DNA from: Gellertiella hungarica
Lineage (GTDB): Bacteria > Pseudomonadota > Alphaproteobacteria > Rhizobiales > Rhizobiaceae
DNA: 64,000 nt
Reading direction: 5' to 3'
NCBI RefSeq assembly: GCF_014197145.1
Contig: NZ_JACIEZ010000005.1
Coordinates: 239,124 to 303,123, forward strand
Shown here: one piece after another, positions 9,370 to 18,019 of the stretch
Position numbering within the stretch: the stretch's first letter is position 1
Layout: every line of letters begins with the position of its first letter
Position numbers and translations under genes: made by a program
The notes under the pieces: generated by a model
Databases searched by the model: none
Seen by the model: the letters and a program-made list of their open reading frames with translations, nothing else
What the model was told of the DNA's origin: nothing

Positions 9370-9827
9370 TCCGCAAGCTCGCCCTCGCCTTCTTCCTGAT
9401 GCTCTCCGCGCTGCCGGCGCTTGCCGTCAATCCGGACGAAATCCTCGCCGACCCCGCGCTCGAAGCCCGCGCGCGTAAAATCTCCGCCGAACTGCGCTGC
9501 ATGGTCTGCCAGAACCAGTCCATCGACGACAGCAATGCGGAGCTTGCCAAGGACCTGCGCGTGCTGGTCCGCGAACGGCTCACCCGCGGCGATACCGACG
9601 AGCAGGTCTTCGATTACGTCGTCTCGCGCTACGGCGAATTCGTGCTGCTGAAGCCGCGATTCTCCCTGAAGACCGCCCTCCTCTGGGGCGCCCCGGCCGC
9701 CCTCCTCCTCATCGGCGGCACCATCCTCCTCGCCGCCGCCCTTCGCCGCTCCCGCCCCACTCCCGGCCCCGCGCCCCTCTCTCCCGAGGAAGAGGCCCGG
9801 CTGAAGGAGCTGATGCGGGAGGAGTGA
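9366..9827 (+). CDS. ccmH: Apocytochrome c thiol reductase subunit CcmH
   Basis: Thioredoxin-like membrane protein that reduces the apocytochrome CXXCH cysteines (CycL in rhizobia). The 153 residues have a signal peptide (about 1-20), the three-helix domain with redox pair [16 protein letters not shown], and one C-terminal transmembrane helix (about 105-125). This is the short form without the CcmI-like C-terminal domain, consistent with a separate ccmI in the same operon. It is the last gene, and repeat copy 3 follows. Confidence 0.95.
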   Translation: MIRKLALAFFLMLSALPALAVNPDEILADPALEARARKISAELRCMVCQNQSIDDSNAELAKDLRVLVRERLTRGDTDEQVFDYVVSRYGEFVLLKPRFSLKTALLWGAPAALLLIGGTILLAAALRRSRPTPGPAPLSPEEEARLKELMREE

Positions 9828-9845
9828 GGGCATCGGGTTTGCCGC

Positions 9846-10160
9846 ACCGCACCCCCCTCTGCCGCTGTATGGCGTCGCGTTTGCGGATGCGCACCCCCCT
9901 CTACCCTGCAAACCGTCGTGTTTGACGTACGGTACCCCCCTCTGCCCTGCCGGGCATCTCCCCCTCAAGGGGGGAGATCGGGATGCCGTTATCTTGGCGG
10001 TCCCCAGCCACCGTTTCAGCAAATGAGACGTTTGTTGTCTGAGGAAATCATAAAACGCGATGTCGATCTCCCCCCTTGAGGGGGAGATGTCCCGGCAGGG
10101 ACAGAGGGGGGTGCAGCTCGGCAAATTCAACGCCGTGCAGGGGACAGAGGGGGGTGCTGC
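9846..10160. repeat. Palindromic intergenic element, copy 3
   Basis: Three left blocks (about 9846, 9887, 9929-9981), a forward core and a right arm (10064-10114), with a further CAGAGGGGGGTGC block ending near 10157. It fills the space between convergent ccmH and the lipoprotein gene. The outer hairpin is GCCC/GGGC on the left and GTCCC/GGGAC on the right. Confidence 0.9.
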
Positions 10161-10209
10161 TCGGCAAACGCAACGCCGTGCGGGGCACGTTCCTCCGCGC
10201 CAATCCCCC

Positions 10210-10653
10210 TTACAGCAGCGACCAGCTGCCGTCGTTGTTGCGGCAGGCGGAGCCGCGGGCCTGGAGTTGTTTGCCGGAGGCGATGATGCGGTGGGAGTAC
10301 TGGCGGCAGTTCTGGGTTCCGACCTGGTAGGGGGCGGCGGCCATGACTTCGCCGTTGGCGTCGTCGCCGCGCCAGATGACCGGCTGGCCGGCGGGGGCGG
10401 CCTCGAGGGTGCGGTATTCCGCCTCCAGCGCCCGCTTGGTGTCATTGTCGGAAAGGTCGGCCTCGGTGGTGCCCACGATGCCGCCGTCGAGGGCGGCGAG
10501 GATGCGCGCGGAGGGCGAAGGCGGGGCCTCGGAGAACAGGCTCTTGCCGAGATAGGGCGTGGTGGTGGTGCAGGCGGAAACCAGGAGGGCGGCGACCGGC
10601 AGCACGACGAGCCGTGCGCGGGCCAAACGAATCGACGAAGCAAATGCAGACAA
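10210..10653 (-). CDS. RT0821/Lpp0805-type surface antigen lipoprotein
   Basis: Predicted outer-membrane or periplasmic lipoprotein of 147 residues; molecular function unknown. The N-terminus has a basic region, a hydrophobic stretch and a lipobox (LLVSACT, lipidated Cys near residue 28). The C-terminal half carries the family signature of an alphaproteobacterial surface antigen: an aromatic-rich strand (VIWRGDD), then QNCRQYSHRI and ACRNNDGSWSLL, with paired cysteines. A promoter lies about 175 nt upstream. The gene lies downstream of feuQ on the same strand. Confidence 0.8.
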   Translation of the reverse strand: MSAFASSIRLARARLVVLPVAALLVSACTTTTPYLGKSLFSEAPPSPSARILAALDGGIVGTTEADLSDNDTKRALEAEYRTLEAAPAGQPVIWRGDDANGEVMAAAPYQVGTQNCRQYSHRIIASGKQLQARGSACRNNDGSWSLL

Positions 10654-10834
10654 TCAATTTCTCCTGCCGCGGCGGGCGGTATCCCGTTCATGCCAATGGT
10701 TCGCTTCCGCTTCCGGCAGAAATGCGGCGGATTTTCAGCATCGACCCGCCCCGGCTGGCGGACCGGCGGCACGGAAGCTCGATGCAGATCCATGCAAGTC
10801 GGATGCCGGATGGCGAAACATGCGATCTTTTGCG

Positions 10835-10908
10835 GTATTATGGCGCGGCGCAGCACAATTTCAATCGCCCGGCCTCAGGAAAGGGCAGCCGAAGAGGGAA
10901 AATTGTGC
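10835..10908 (-). promoter_or_regulatory. Promoter and inverted repeat upstream of the lipoprotein gene
   Basis: On the minus strand TTGAAA (10859-10864), an 18-bp spacer and TAATAC (10835-10840) form a good sigma-70 promoter with a leader of about 175 nt. A 9-bp perfect inverted repeat, GCACAATTT (10853-10861) and AAATTGTGC (10900-10908), brackets the -35 side and could be an operator. The remaining bases of 10654-10917 show nothing else. Confidence 0.5.
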
Positions 10909-10917
10909 ATGAGCACA

Positions 10918-12321
10918 TCAACCTGAAATCGCAACGCCCGGCAGGATCAACCGTGCGCGCAGGCCGCCGGAGGGGCTGCGGGTCAGCGTGAAGCGCCCTT
11001 CGTATTCGGAGGTGATCTCGGTGACGATGGACAGGCCGAGCCCGGTGCCGGGCTTGCTTTCGTCGAGCCGCCGCCCGCGCTTCAGCGCCTCGGTGATCTC
11101 TTCCGGCTCCAGTCCGGGGCCGTCGTCGTCGACGAGCACCTCCACCCAGGCGCGGCGCTGCGCCTCCTCGGCGCTCGGCCCCTCGGCAGAGGGGCTGACG
11201 GCGACGCTGACGCGGCTTTTCGCAAAGCGGGCGGCATTGTCCAGCAGGTTGCCGACGGTTTCCTCCACGTCCTGCTGCTCCATGGCGAGCGAGAGGCCGG
11301 GCGGCACCACGGAAAGGTCGAAGGCGAGGCCGGGGTTCAGCCGCCGCATGACGCGCAAGAGCCGCTCGAGCACGGGTTCGGCCTCGCTGCGGGCCAGCAC
11401 GGTATCGCGCTGGGCGGCGATCCGGGCGCGGTTGAGGTAGCTCTGCACCTGGCCCTGCATGGCCTCCGCCTGGCTTTTCACCAGTTCGCCATGGCCCCTG
11501 TCCAGCACGCGCGCCTCGTTGAGCAGCACCGCGATCGGCGTCTTCAGCGAATGGGCGAGATTGCCCACCTGCATGCGGGCGCGCTCCACGATGCGGCGGT
11601 TGCTGTCGATGAGGGCATTGACCTCGGAGGCCAGCGGCTGGATCTCGCGGGGAAAATCGGTCGGCAGGCGCTCGGCCTCGCCGCGGCGGATGCGCTCGAG
11701 CGCGGCGCGCGCCTGGTCGAGCGGCTTGAGGCCGATGAGGATGGCCAGCGCATTGACGACGAGAGAGCCGATGCCGAAGCCGCCGAGCGCCAGATAGAGC
11801 CGGTTGGAGAAGGCCTGGATGTCGGCCTCCACGAGGGCGCGGTTGCCGGAGACGCGGAAGCGCGCGGCGCGGCCGTCCTGGTCCAGCACCACCTCGGTCT
11901 CGGCCACCTGCACGGTGTTGCCCTGGCCGTCTTCCTCCACATAGAAGCGCTCGTAATTGTCGTCGAAGGGCACCTCCGCGATCGGCGGCATGGCCAGCTG
12001 GGTCACGCCGAGCGAGGCCGATGTCAGCGGCTCGGCCTTGAAGTCGCCGAGCGGCTCCACCATCCAGTACCAGCCGGTGGCGGGCTGGGAGAAGCGCAGG
12101 TCGCCGAGCTCGGGACGCCCGGCGAGCTGCTTGTCCTCGCCCACCGAGACGGAGTTGATGACGTTGTAGAGCTGGGCGCGCAGCAGCTCCTGGAAGCCGC
12201 GCTCGGTGCCCTGCCGGTAAAGGGTGGAGATGACGACCGCGATCACCACCAGCGCCACCGCCGACCACAGCGTGGCGAGCAGCAGCACGCGGGCGGTGAG
12301 CGAGGTGAGCCTCGGCTTCAC
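10918..12321 (-). CDS. feuQ: Sensor histidine kinase FeuQ
   Basis: Sensor kinase partner of FeuP, 467 residues. Two transmembrane helices (about 12-35 and 168-192) enclose a periplasmic domain of about 130 residues. A HAMP region, a HisKA box (GNLAHSLKTPIAVLLNEA) and an ATPase domain follow, with NLLDNAARFA, DDDGPGL and GTGLGLSIV. Its start overlaps the feuP stop by ATGA. In Sinorhizobium, FeuPQ responds to osmotic conditions and controls cyclic glucan export and symbiosis; that role is carried over by homology. FeuN, encoded upstream, is the known negative partner. Confidence 0.88.
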   Translation of the reverse strand: MKPRLTSLTARVLLLATLWSAVALVVIAVVISTLYRQGTERGFQELLRAQLYNVINSVSVGEDKQLAGRPELGDLRFSQPATGWYWMVEPLGDFKAEPLTSASLGVTQLAMPPIAEVPFDDNYERFYVEEDGQGNTVQVAETEVVLDQDGRAARFRVSGNRALVEADIQAFSNRLYLALGGFGIGSLVVNALAILIGLKPLDQARAALERIRRGEAERLPTDFPREIQPLASEVNALIDSNRRIVERARMQVGNLAHSLKTPIAVLLNEARVLDRGHGELVKSQAEAMQGQVQSYLNRARIAAQRDTVLARSEAEPVLERLLRVMRRLNPGLAFDLSVVPPGLSLAMEQQDVEETVGNLLDNAARFAKSRVSVAVSPSAEGPSAEEAQRRAWVEVLVDDDGPGLEPEEITEALKRGRRLDESKPGTGLGLSIVTEITSEYEGRFTLTRSPSGGLRARLILPGVAISG

Positions 12322-13016
12322 TTGGCTTTCCCGGCCTTCGGCTCGGCCTTGCCGTCACCGGGCGGCTGCATGCGGTAGCCGAGACCGCGCACGGTCTCGA
12401 TGAGGTCGACCCCCATCTTCTTGCGCAGGCGGCCGACGAACACCTCGATGGTGTTGGAATCGCGGTCGAAATCCTGGTCGTACATGTGCTCCACCAGGGC
12501 GGTGCGGGACACCACCTCGCCCATGTGGTGCATGAGGTAGGAGAGCAGGCGGAATTCGTGGGAGGTGAGCTTCAGCGGTTCGCCGTTGACGGTCGCCTTG
12601 GAGCTCTTGGTGTCGAGGCGCACGGGGCCGCAGACGATCTCGGAGGAGGCATGGCCGGCGGCGCGGCGGATGAGCGCGCGGATGCGGGCGAGCACTTCCT
12701 CCACATGGAAGGGCTTGGCGACATAGTCGTCGGCGCCGGCATCGATGCCCGCCACCTTGTCCGACCAGCGGTCGCGGGCGGTGAGGATGAGAACGGGCAT
12801 GGTGCGGCCGCCGGCGCGCCATTTTTCCAGAATGGTGATGCCGTCCATGCCGGGCAGGCCGATATCGAGGATAACAGCGTCATAGGGCTCGGCATCGCCG
12901 AGATAATGGCCCTCCTCGCCGTCGAAGGCCTGGTCGACCACATAGCCGTTTTCCTTCAGCGCCTCGGTAAGCTGGCGGTTGAGATGGGCGTCGTCTTCGA
13001 CCACGAGAATGCGCAT
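12318..13016 (-). CDS. feuP: Response regulator FeuP
   Basis: OmpR-family regulator of 232 residues. The receiver has the acidic pair in VVEDDAHL, phospho-acceptor Asp in VILDIGLPGMDG and Lys in VAKPFH. The winged helix carries LKLTSHEFRLLSYLM and ends with ETVRGLGYRMQPP. The sequence is very close to rhizobial FeuP as I remember it, including AGHASSEIVCGPVRLDTKSS. A lysine-rich tail (KAEPKAGKAK) follows the domain. It is translated with feuQ through a 4-bp overlap. Confidence 0.9.
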   Translation of the reverse strand: MRILVVEDDAHLNRQLTEALKENGYVVDQAFDGEEGHYLGDAEPYDAVILDIGLPGMDGITILEKWRAGGRTMPVLILTARDRWSDKVAGIDAGADDYVAKPFHVEEVLARIRALIRRAAGHASSEIVCGPVRLDTKSSKATVNGEPLKLTSHEFRLLSYLMHHMGEVVSRTALVEHMYDQDFDRDSNTIEVFVGRLRKKMGVDLIETVRGLGYRMQPPGDGKAEPKAGKAK

Positions 13017-13066
13017 GGCTATCTGACCTGTCCTGTTGAGAGAACGGCGGGCGAAGAATCGTCGCC

Positions 13067-13357
13067 CTACATCGGCACCACAACCCTTATCCTGCGCGGA
13101 CGCGTGGTGCCATCCCCCTGCACGAGCACGGTGATGATGCAGCTCTGGCCGTCGCGGGTGGGCTCGGCGGAAAGCAGCTGGCCATTGGTTTCGTCCACCA
13201 CCTGCTGGGCGGCGGCGGAGCAATCCCCGCCGGCGAGATGCACCGGTCCCCGGGCCCGGGCCAACCCGCCGAGCGGATCGGCGGGCATGGCGGCGAGCGG
13301 CCCGGAAAGACCGGTCAGCCCGAAGGCAAGGACCATCATGGAAAGCCTGGACGCCAT
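13067..13357 (-). CDS. feuN: Small periplasmic PepSY-like protein, FeuN type
   Basis: A 96-residue secreted protein with a signal peptide ending near LSGPLAAMPA and a short domain resembling one PepSY unit (AAQQVVDETNGQLLSAEPT, then RIRVVVPM). In Sinorhizobium the small periplasmic protein FeuN restrains the FeuQ kinase and is encoded just upstream of feuP. Position, size and export all fit. The symbol rests mainly on synteny. The ATG at 13357 is preferred to the GTG one codon earlier. Confidence 0.65.
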   Translation of the reverse strand: MASRLSMMVLAFGLTGLSGPLAAMPADPLGGLARARGPVHLAGGDCSAAAQQVVDETNGQLLSAEPTRDGQSCIITVLVQGDGTTRPRRIRVVVPM

Positions 13358-13460
13358 CACGTACCCGTTTCAACCACTGCGACTATGAGGGAATACTTAC
13401 CCCATGACAACTGAATGGCAAATGAATGTGGCGAAGCGGGCCCTTGTCCCCCGGAGGGCT

Positions 13461-13670
13461 TCAGCGGACGATGGTGCTCGTCGCCGCAAGCCGGCCGTAG
13501 AGCGCGCCGAGCGCGCCGATTCCGGTGGCGATGTTGAGCGCGGCATCGGCCAGCGCCGCCTCGCCGCCCATGCCCGGATCGTATCCCGAGGCGCGGATCA
13601 GCGTTGCCGCGAGCGCGGCGATCGCGCCCCAGACGGCGCGCGACTGGTACCAGTATTTCGTTTCGGCCAT
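13461..13670 (-). CDS. Small holin-like membrane protein next to the GTA cluster
   Basis: A 69-residue protein with a strong ribosome binding site (AAAGGAG, 6 nt before ATG). Two hydrophobic segments (about 12-26 and 43-61) are separated by a short polar stretch. The opening KYWYQSRAVWGAI is of a type I recognise from phage holin-like proteins encoded beside lysis genes. It is 51 bp downstream of g15 on the same strand, so it may be the last gene of the GTA operon and help particle release. No endolysin gene adjoins it, so this is inference. Confidence 0.6.
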   Translation of the reverse strand: MAETKYWYQSRAVWGAIAALAATLIRASGYDPGMGGEAALADAALNIATGIGALGALYGRLAATSTIVR

Positions 13671-13721
13671 GGCTGGCTCCTTTCGTTGCGGAAGGGTTGC
13701 GGTTGACGGGCCGTGACGGCC

Positions 13722-16700
13722 TCAGGCGGGAAGCGGGATGCGCCGCGCCACACCCTCCGGCACGCGCCGGCCGATCTGGCGAAGCTCCGCCTCCAGCGGA
13801 TCGCCGGGGCCAAGCCCGTCCGCCTGCTGCTGGAGCGCGGAATAGAGGCAGCGCGGCTCGCCGGGCGTGAAGCGGCGGACGACCGAGCCGCCCTTGAGGA
13901 TGTCGAGGCGGTAGCGCTCCGTCTCCTGGTCGAGGGGGATGTCGCTTGCCTCCCAGTCATCCGCGTCGATCCTGCCGCGCCGCACCCAGCGGAAGAGGAG
14001 GTCGCCGGAGGGCGTCCGCTCCGCCCGGAAGTGGGCGGGCGCGAGCGGACGTTCGGCGCCGAGCCCGCCCGCAAAGGCGAAGGGGCCTGCCGTGCCGCCG
14101 AGCGCGCCGGTTCCGGTGACGCGATAGGCAAGCATGCGCCCGCGCTCCGCCTCGCCGAGCGGGAGGCTTTTCACCGCCGGCCCGATCAGCACCGCGACCG
14201 CGCCGGCGGCGGCGCCCCGGCGTCCGGCCTCGTCCGTGCCGTCGAGCCCGTTGAGGAGGCCCGAGAGGCGGAAGCGGCCGGGCGCGATCTCCTCGGCATT
14301 GCGGAAGCCGACGATCTCCGCCGTGCCGTCGGGCTGGCGTATGGCGATGCGGTTCTCGCCGGCAAGCGCCGCCGCCCGGCTTGCCGACGAGGGGGCGCCG
14401 AAGCCGAAATCGACGAGGATCGTCCGCTTGCCGTCGAAACGGCCGTAGATGCCGGCGGGGGCGAGCGCCTCCGCCAGCCGGCCGATCGTGGCGGGACGGT
14501 CGAGCGTCAGGCGGGCGGCGCTGCCGTCGCCCTGGGTCGTGGACAGGATGAGTGGCCGCCATGGCCGCATCAGCCCCGCGACGCGGATGACGCCGGCGGT
14601 CTCGCCGGAGCCCATGCGCGGCAGGTCGAGGAAGACGATCTCGGGCGAAAAGCCGGTGCCGGGCGGCAGGCGCGGCGCCTTCGGCACCGGCGGCGGCAGC
14701 GCCCTCACCCCGCCCGGGGCCGGGGCGAAGCTCCTCGCCTCGACGAGCCTTTCGCGCTCCTCGTCGATGCGGGTCACGAGGAACCGGCCGGAAAGGCCGG
14801 GCAGCGTGACGACATCGCCCGGTTCGACGGCAAGCGCAGAGGACGGCAGGCGGAAGCGCACCACCCGGCGCGCGCCGCCGAGATCGCGCAGATGCGCCGC
14901 GGCCAGCCGCTCGGCAAGGCCCGCGTCGAGCGCGGCGGGAAGCGCGATGTCCGCAAGCCGGGTCCCGCCGCCGGACAGGCTTGCCGCCCGCGCCCGCGCC
15001 GGCTCGTGATCGGCCGCCTGATCGGAAAAGGACAGGAGCGTGCCCTCCGGCACGGCCGATGCCTCGCCGCGAAGTTCGGAGAAGAGCGGTTCGCCCGGCC
15101 GTTCGGCCAGCACCGGGAGGGGAATGGCCGGCAGGCTCGCCTCGGCGCGGCTTCGAAACACCAGCCGCCCGCCCTCCTCCAGCACGTCGAGCCCGAAGGC
15201 GGCGACCAGCGGCTCGAGAAGCGCCCGCGCGGGCACGATGTCCGCCTGCACGTAACCCGGCAGGTCGCCGCTGACGCCGGAGACATCCGCATCGGCCATG
15301 CCGTGATCGCGCAGGATCGCGGCAATGGTGTCGGCCAGCGTGCCCGCGCCCAGCCGCCCGTTCAGCCAGTGGCCGGTGCGCCAGTTGCCGCCATCGGACC
15401 AGACGCTGCCATGCGGAAAGACGGGATAGGGCCGCGTGTCCCAGCACCAGAGAAAGATGTCGGCGGGCGAGACCATGCCGGCGGGCGCCTGTCCACCCGT
15501 CCAGTGCCGGTAATGTGCCTCGAGGAAGCGGCGCTGCGCGCTGTCGGCCCGGTGCCCGCGGGAAAAGGCGGGCAGGCTGCTTTCGGCGGATTTCGGATCG
15601 GAGAAGAGGTTCGGCTCGTTCGCGCCCCGGTCGATGGCCGGCGCGCCGAGCTCGGTGAACCAGACCGGCTTCATCCGCGGCATCCAGGCGGTGGGGGTGG
15701 CAAGCTCCCGTCCGCCGCGCCGCTCGTAATGCCGGTTCGACCACCAGCCCGCGATGTCCTTGGGCGCGAAGACCCAGGGCTTGCCCGCCGCCCCGTCGGT
15801 GATCGGCGTGCGCCGCCGGGCGGCCCGGTCGGCCTCGCTGGCATAGTACCAGTCGAAGCGCTCGCCGGAGACGATGCCCGCCCGCAGCGCCGCCGGATCC
15901 TCCGCATGGGAAAAGCCGTCGGGATGGGCGCTTGCCAGGTCCCCGTCGCGGAAATCCGAAAGCGGCAGGTAATTGTCGATCCCGACCGCGTGGATGTCGG
16001 GGGCTGCCCAGAGCGGATCGAGATGGAAGAAGACATCGCCCGAGCCGTCGGCGGGCTGGTGGCCGAAATATTCGCTCCAGTCCGCCCCGTAGGTGATCTT
16101 CGTGCGGGAGCCGAGGATCGCCGCCACCTCGCGGGAGAGCTTCACGAGTTCGGCGACGAAGGGAAAGCGGTTCTCCCCGTCGCGCAGCGTCGTCAGCCCC
16201 CGCAGTTCGGACGAGAGGAGGAAGCCGTCCACCCCGCCCGCAAGCCGGGCGAGATGGGCGTAATGCAGGATCATCCGGCGAAAGCCGAAGCCCTCCCCGC
16301 GAAAGGCGACCGTCGTCTCGCCGGGGGTGAAATCCTCCGGCGCGGCCGTGCCGGCAAAGCGGGCGACGAGGCCGGGGATGGCGCCGGTGCGGTCGGGCGA
16401 GCCGCGCAGGCCGGGCGCCGGGCGGCAGGTGATCCGCCCCCGCCAGGGATAGGCCGCCTGCCGGGCGGCCCCGTAGGGATCGGAAAGCGTGTTGCCGGCG
16501 GGAATGTCCATCAGCAGGAAGGGATAGAGCACCACCTTCAGCCCGCGCCGCCTGAGGTCGCGGATCGCCGCGATGACGGAGGCATCGGAGGGCGTGCCGC
16601 CATAGGCCGGGCCGCCGCCTGCGGTGCTGATCAGCCGCGCGCCGGAGCGCGTCAGGCCGGACACGGTCCAGCTGCGGCTTTCGCCGCTGCGGACGGGCAC

Positions 16701-17564
16701 CTCCACCCCCGGCACCACCGCGCATTCGCCGAGATCGAGGCTGGTGCCGAACCAGGAAACGGTGAGCGCCACGGTTTCGAGCGCCGGGCAGAGCGCCTGA
16801 AGTTCGTCGAGCGAGGTGGTCCAGTCGCTCTGGCCGGAGAGCGTGTTGCGGTTGAGCCGCCGGGAAGATCCGCCGCCCATGCTTTCCGTCACGGTCTGCG
16901 GATCGTAACCATGCTCGGTCGCGCCGGGAATAAGCGTCACGGCCCGCACCTGCCGTTCCAGCGCGCCGACGGGGCGGATCACCTCGAACTGCAGCACGGG
17001 AATGCGGTCGCCGAAGGGGCCGAGCGGCAGGTTCTCGAAGACCACATAGGCAAGGCCGCGATAGGCGGGGGCCTTGCCCGCGCCCTGTCTGGCCAGGATG
17101 AGCGGATCGGGCTGCTGGCCCGCGGTGCCGCGATAGACCCGCATCTCGATGCCGTCGAGCGAGAGCTCCCGCCCGTCGGCAAAGACGCGGCGCACCCCGG
17201 CAATCGGCCCCTCGCAGAGGCTGAGCGCCAGGCTGACGCTGTAGGTGAAACGGGTTTCGCCGGAGCGGCCGCTGCCCTTTGCGCCATCGCGCTCCTCCAC
17301 CGCCTCCTCCAGGAAACGGGTCGCCCAGATGAGCGTGCCGCCGATCCGCACGGTGCCGTAGACGCGGGGGATCGGCGTTCCCTCCTCCGGCCCGGGAATG
17401 CGGGCGGTCGGCAGATGGGCGGGACCGGCCCCGCCCGCCCCGAAAAGGGCATTGTCGATTGCGCTGCCGGCGAGCGCGCCCAGCGCCCGGCCGGCGGCGG
17501 CGCCGAGCGGCCCGAAGGCACTGCCGAGCGCTGCGCCCGCCGCCTGAAGGATCACGGTTGCCAT
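13722..17564 (-). CDS. GTA g15: multidomain host-specificity/baseplate tail protein
   Basis: The largest GTA structural protein (1280 residues), corresponding to Rhodobacter capsulatus g15, the central tail fibre or baseplate protein. The N-terminal third has an Ala/Gly-rich start and a phage-tail-like region. A TIM-barrel glycoside-hydrolase-like domain lies in the middle (around residues 430-760, with ITYGADWSEYFGHQP and WFTELGAPAIDRG). A phage baseplate-like C-terminal region follows. Length matches RcGTA g15. Its start overlaps the end of g14 by 13 bp. The frame is open throughout. Confidence 0.92.
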   Translation of the reverse strand: MATVILQAAGAALGSAFGPLGAAAGRALGALAGSAIDNALFGAGGAGPAHLPTARIPGPEEGTPIPRVYGTVRIGGTLIWATRFLEEAVEERDGAKGSGRSGETRFTYSVSLALSLCEGPIAGVRRVFADGRELSLDGIEMRVYRGTAGQQPDPLILARQGAGKAPAYRGLAYVVFENLPLGPFGDRIPVLQFEVIRPVGALERQVRAVTLIPGATEHGYDPQTVTESMGGGSSRRLNRNTLSGQSDWTTSLDELQALCPALETVALTVSWFGTSLDLGECAVVPGVEVPVRSGESRSWTVSGLTRSGARLISTAGGGPAYGGTPSDASVIAAIRDLRRRGLKVVLYPFLLMDIPAGNTLSDPYGAARQAAYPWRGRITCRPAPGLRGSPDRTGAIPGLVARFAGTAAPEDFTPGETTVAFRGEGFGFRRMILHYAHLARLAGGVDGFLLSSELRGLTTLRDGENRFPFVAELVKLSREVAAILGSRTKITYGADWSEYFGHQPADGSGDVFFHLDPLWAAPDIHAVGIDNYLPLSDFRDGDLASAHPDGFSHAEDPAALRAGIVSGERFDWYYASEADRAARRRTPITDGAAGKPWVFAPKDIAGWWSNRHYERRGGRELATPTAWMPRMKPVWFTELGAPAIDRGANEPNLFSDPKSAESSLPAFSRGHRADSAQRRFLEAHYRHWTGGQAPAGMVSPADIFLWCWDTRPYPVFPHGSVWSDGGNWRTGHWLNGRLGAGTLADTIAAILRDHGMADADVSGVSGDLPGYVQADIVPARALLEPLVAAFGLDVLEEGGRLVFRSRAEASLPAIPLPVLAERPGEPLFSELRGEASAVPEGTLLSFSDQAADHEPARARAASLSGGGTRLADIALPAALDAGLAERLAAAHLRDLGGARRVVRFRLPSSALAVEPGDVVTLPGLSGRFLVTRIDEERERLVEARSFAPAPGGVRALPPPVPKAPRLPPGTGFSPEIVFLDLPRMGSGETAGVIRVAGLMRPWRPLILSTTQGDGSAARLTLDRPATIGRLAEALAPAGIYGRFDGKRTILVDFGFGAPSSASRAAALAGENRIAIRQPDGTAEIVGFRNAEEIAPGRFRLSGLLNGLDGTDEAGRRGAAAGAVAVLIGPAVKSLPLGEAERGRMLAYRVTGTGALGGTAGPFAFAGGLGAERPLAPAHFRAERTPSGDLLFRWVRRGRIDADDWEASDIPLDQETERYRLDILKGGSVVRRFTPGEPRCLYSALQQQADGLGPGDPLEAELRQIGRRVPEGVARRIPLPA

Positions 17565-18019
17565 GGCTGTCTCGGCTCCATCGGAAAACGGAAGACGCCG
17601 GCAATCCGCCGGCGCCAGGAGGGAACGAGCGGCGAGCGGGTCACCGCCACCTGCTCATAGGCGTGGATGAAGGTCTCGCCCGCCTCGTCGGGAAGGGCGA
17701 GGATGCCCGCATGGGTCGCCGGGCCTTCCGCCGTCCAGCGGAAGACGAGGAGATCGCCGGGCGCGCGGGCGCAGGCGGCAAGCGCGGGCCCGAAATGCCG
17801 CTCCGCCGCCTCGATCAGCGGTTCGCCCGGCGCATCGAGCGCCCAGTCGCGGCGATAGGGCGGCGGAAGCTCGGGCTCCCGCCCGTAGAGCGCGCGCCAG
17901 ACCCCGCGCACCAGCCCGAGGCAATCGCAGCCGATCCCGCGGGTCGAGCCCTGGTGCCGGTAGGGCGTGCCGAGGAAGGTCTCGGCAAGGGCAAGCGCCT
18001 CTGCGCCCCGGCCGGTCAT
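17552..18019 (-). CDS. GTA g14: NlpC/P60 family cell-wall peptidase
   Basis: Tail-associated peptidase thought to open peptidoglycan during DNA delivery. The 155 residues carry the papain-like catalytic Cys in GIGCDCLGLVRGVW and the His in GPATHAGILALP. Length and motifs match RcGTA g14. The start overlaps the g13 stop by ATGA and the end overlaps g15, so the tail genes are translationally coupled. Confidence 0.9.
   Translation of the reverse strand: MTGRGAEALALAETFLGTPYRHQGSTRGIGCDCLGLVRGVWRALYGREPELPPPYRRDWALDAPGEPLIEAAERHFGPALAACARAPGDLLVFRWTAEGPATHAGILALPDEAGETFIHAYEQVAVTRSPLVPSWRRRIAGVFRFPMEPRQPWQP

Noticed and set aside
13713..17660. A plus-strand open frame of over 1300 codons opposite GTA g15
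   Set aside because: It is Arg/Gly/Ala-rich shadow sequence typical of high-GC DNA; the minus-strand g15 has recognisable domains and coupled neighbours.
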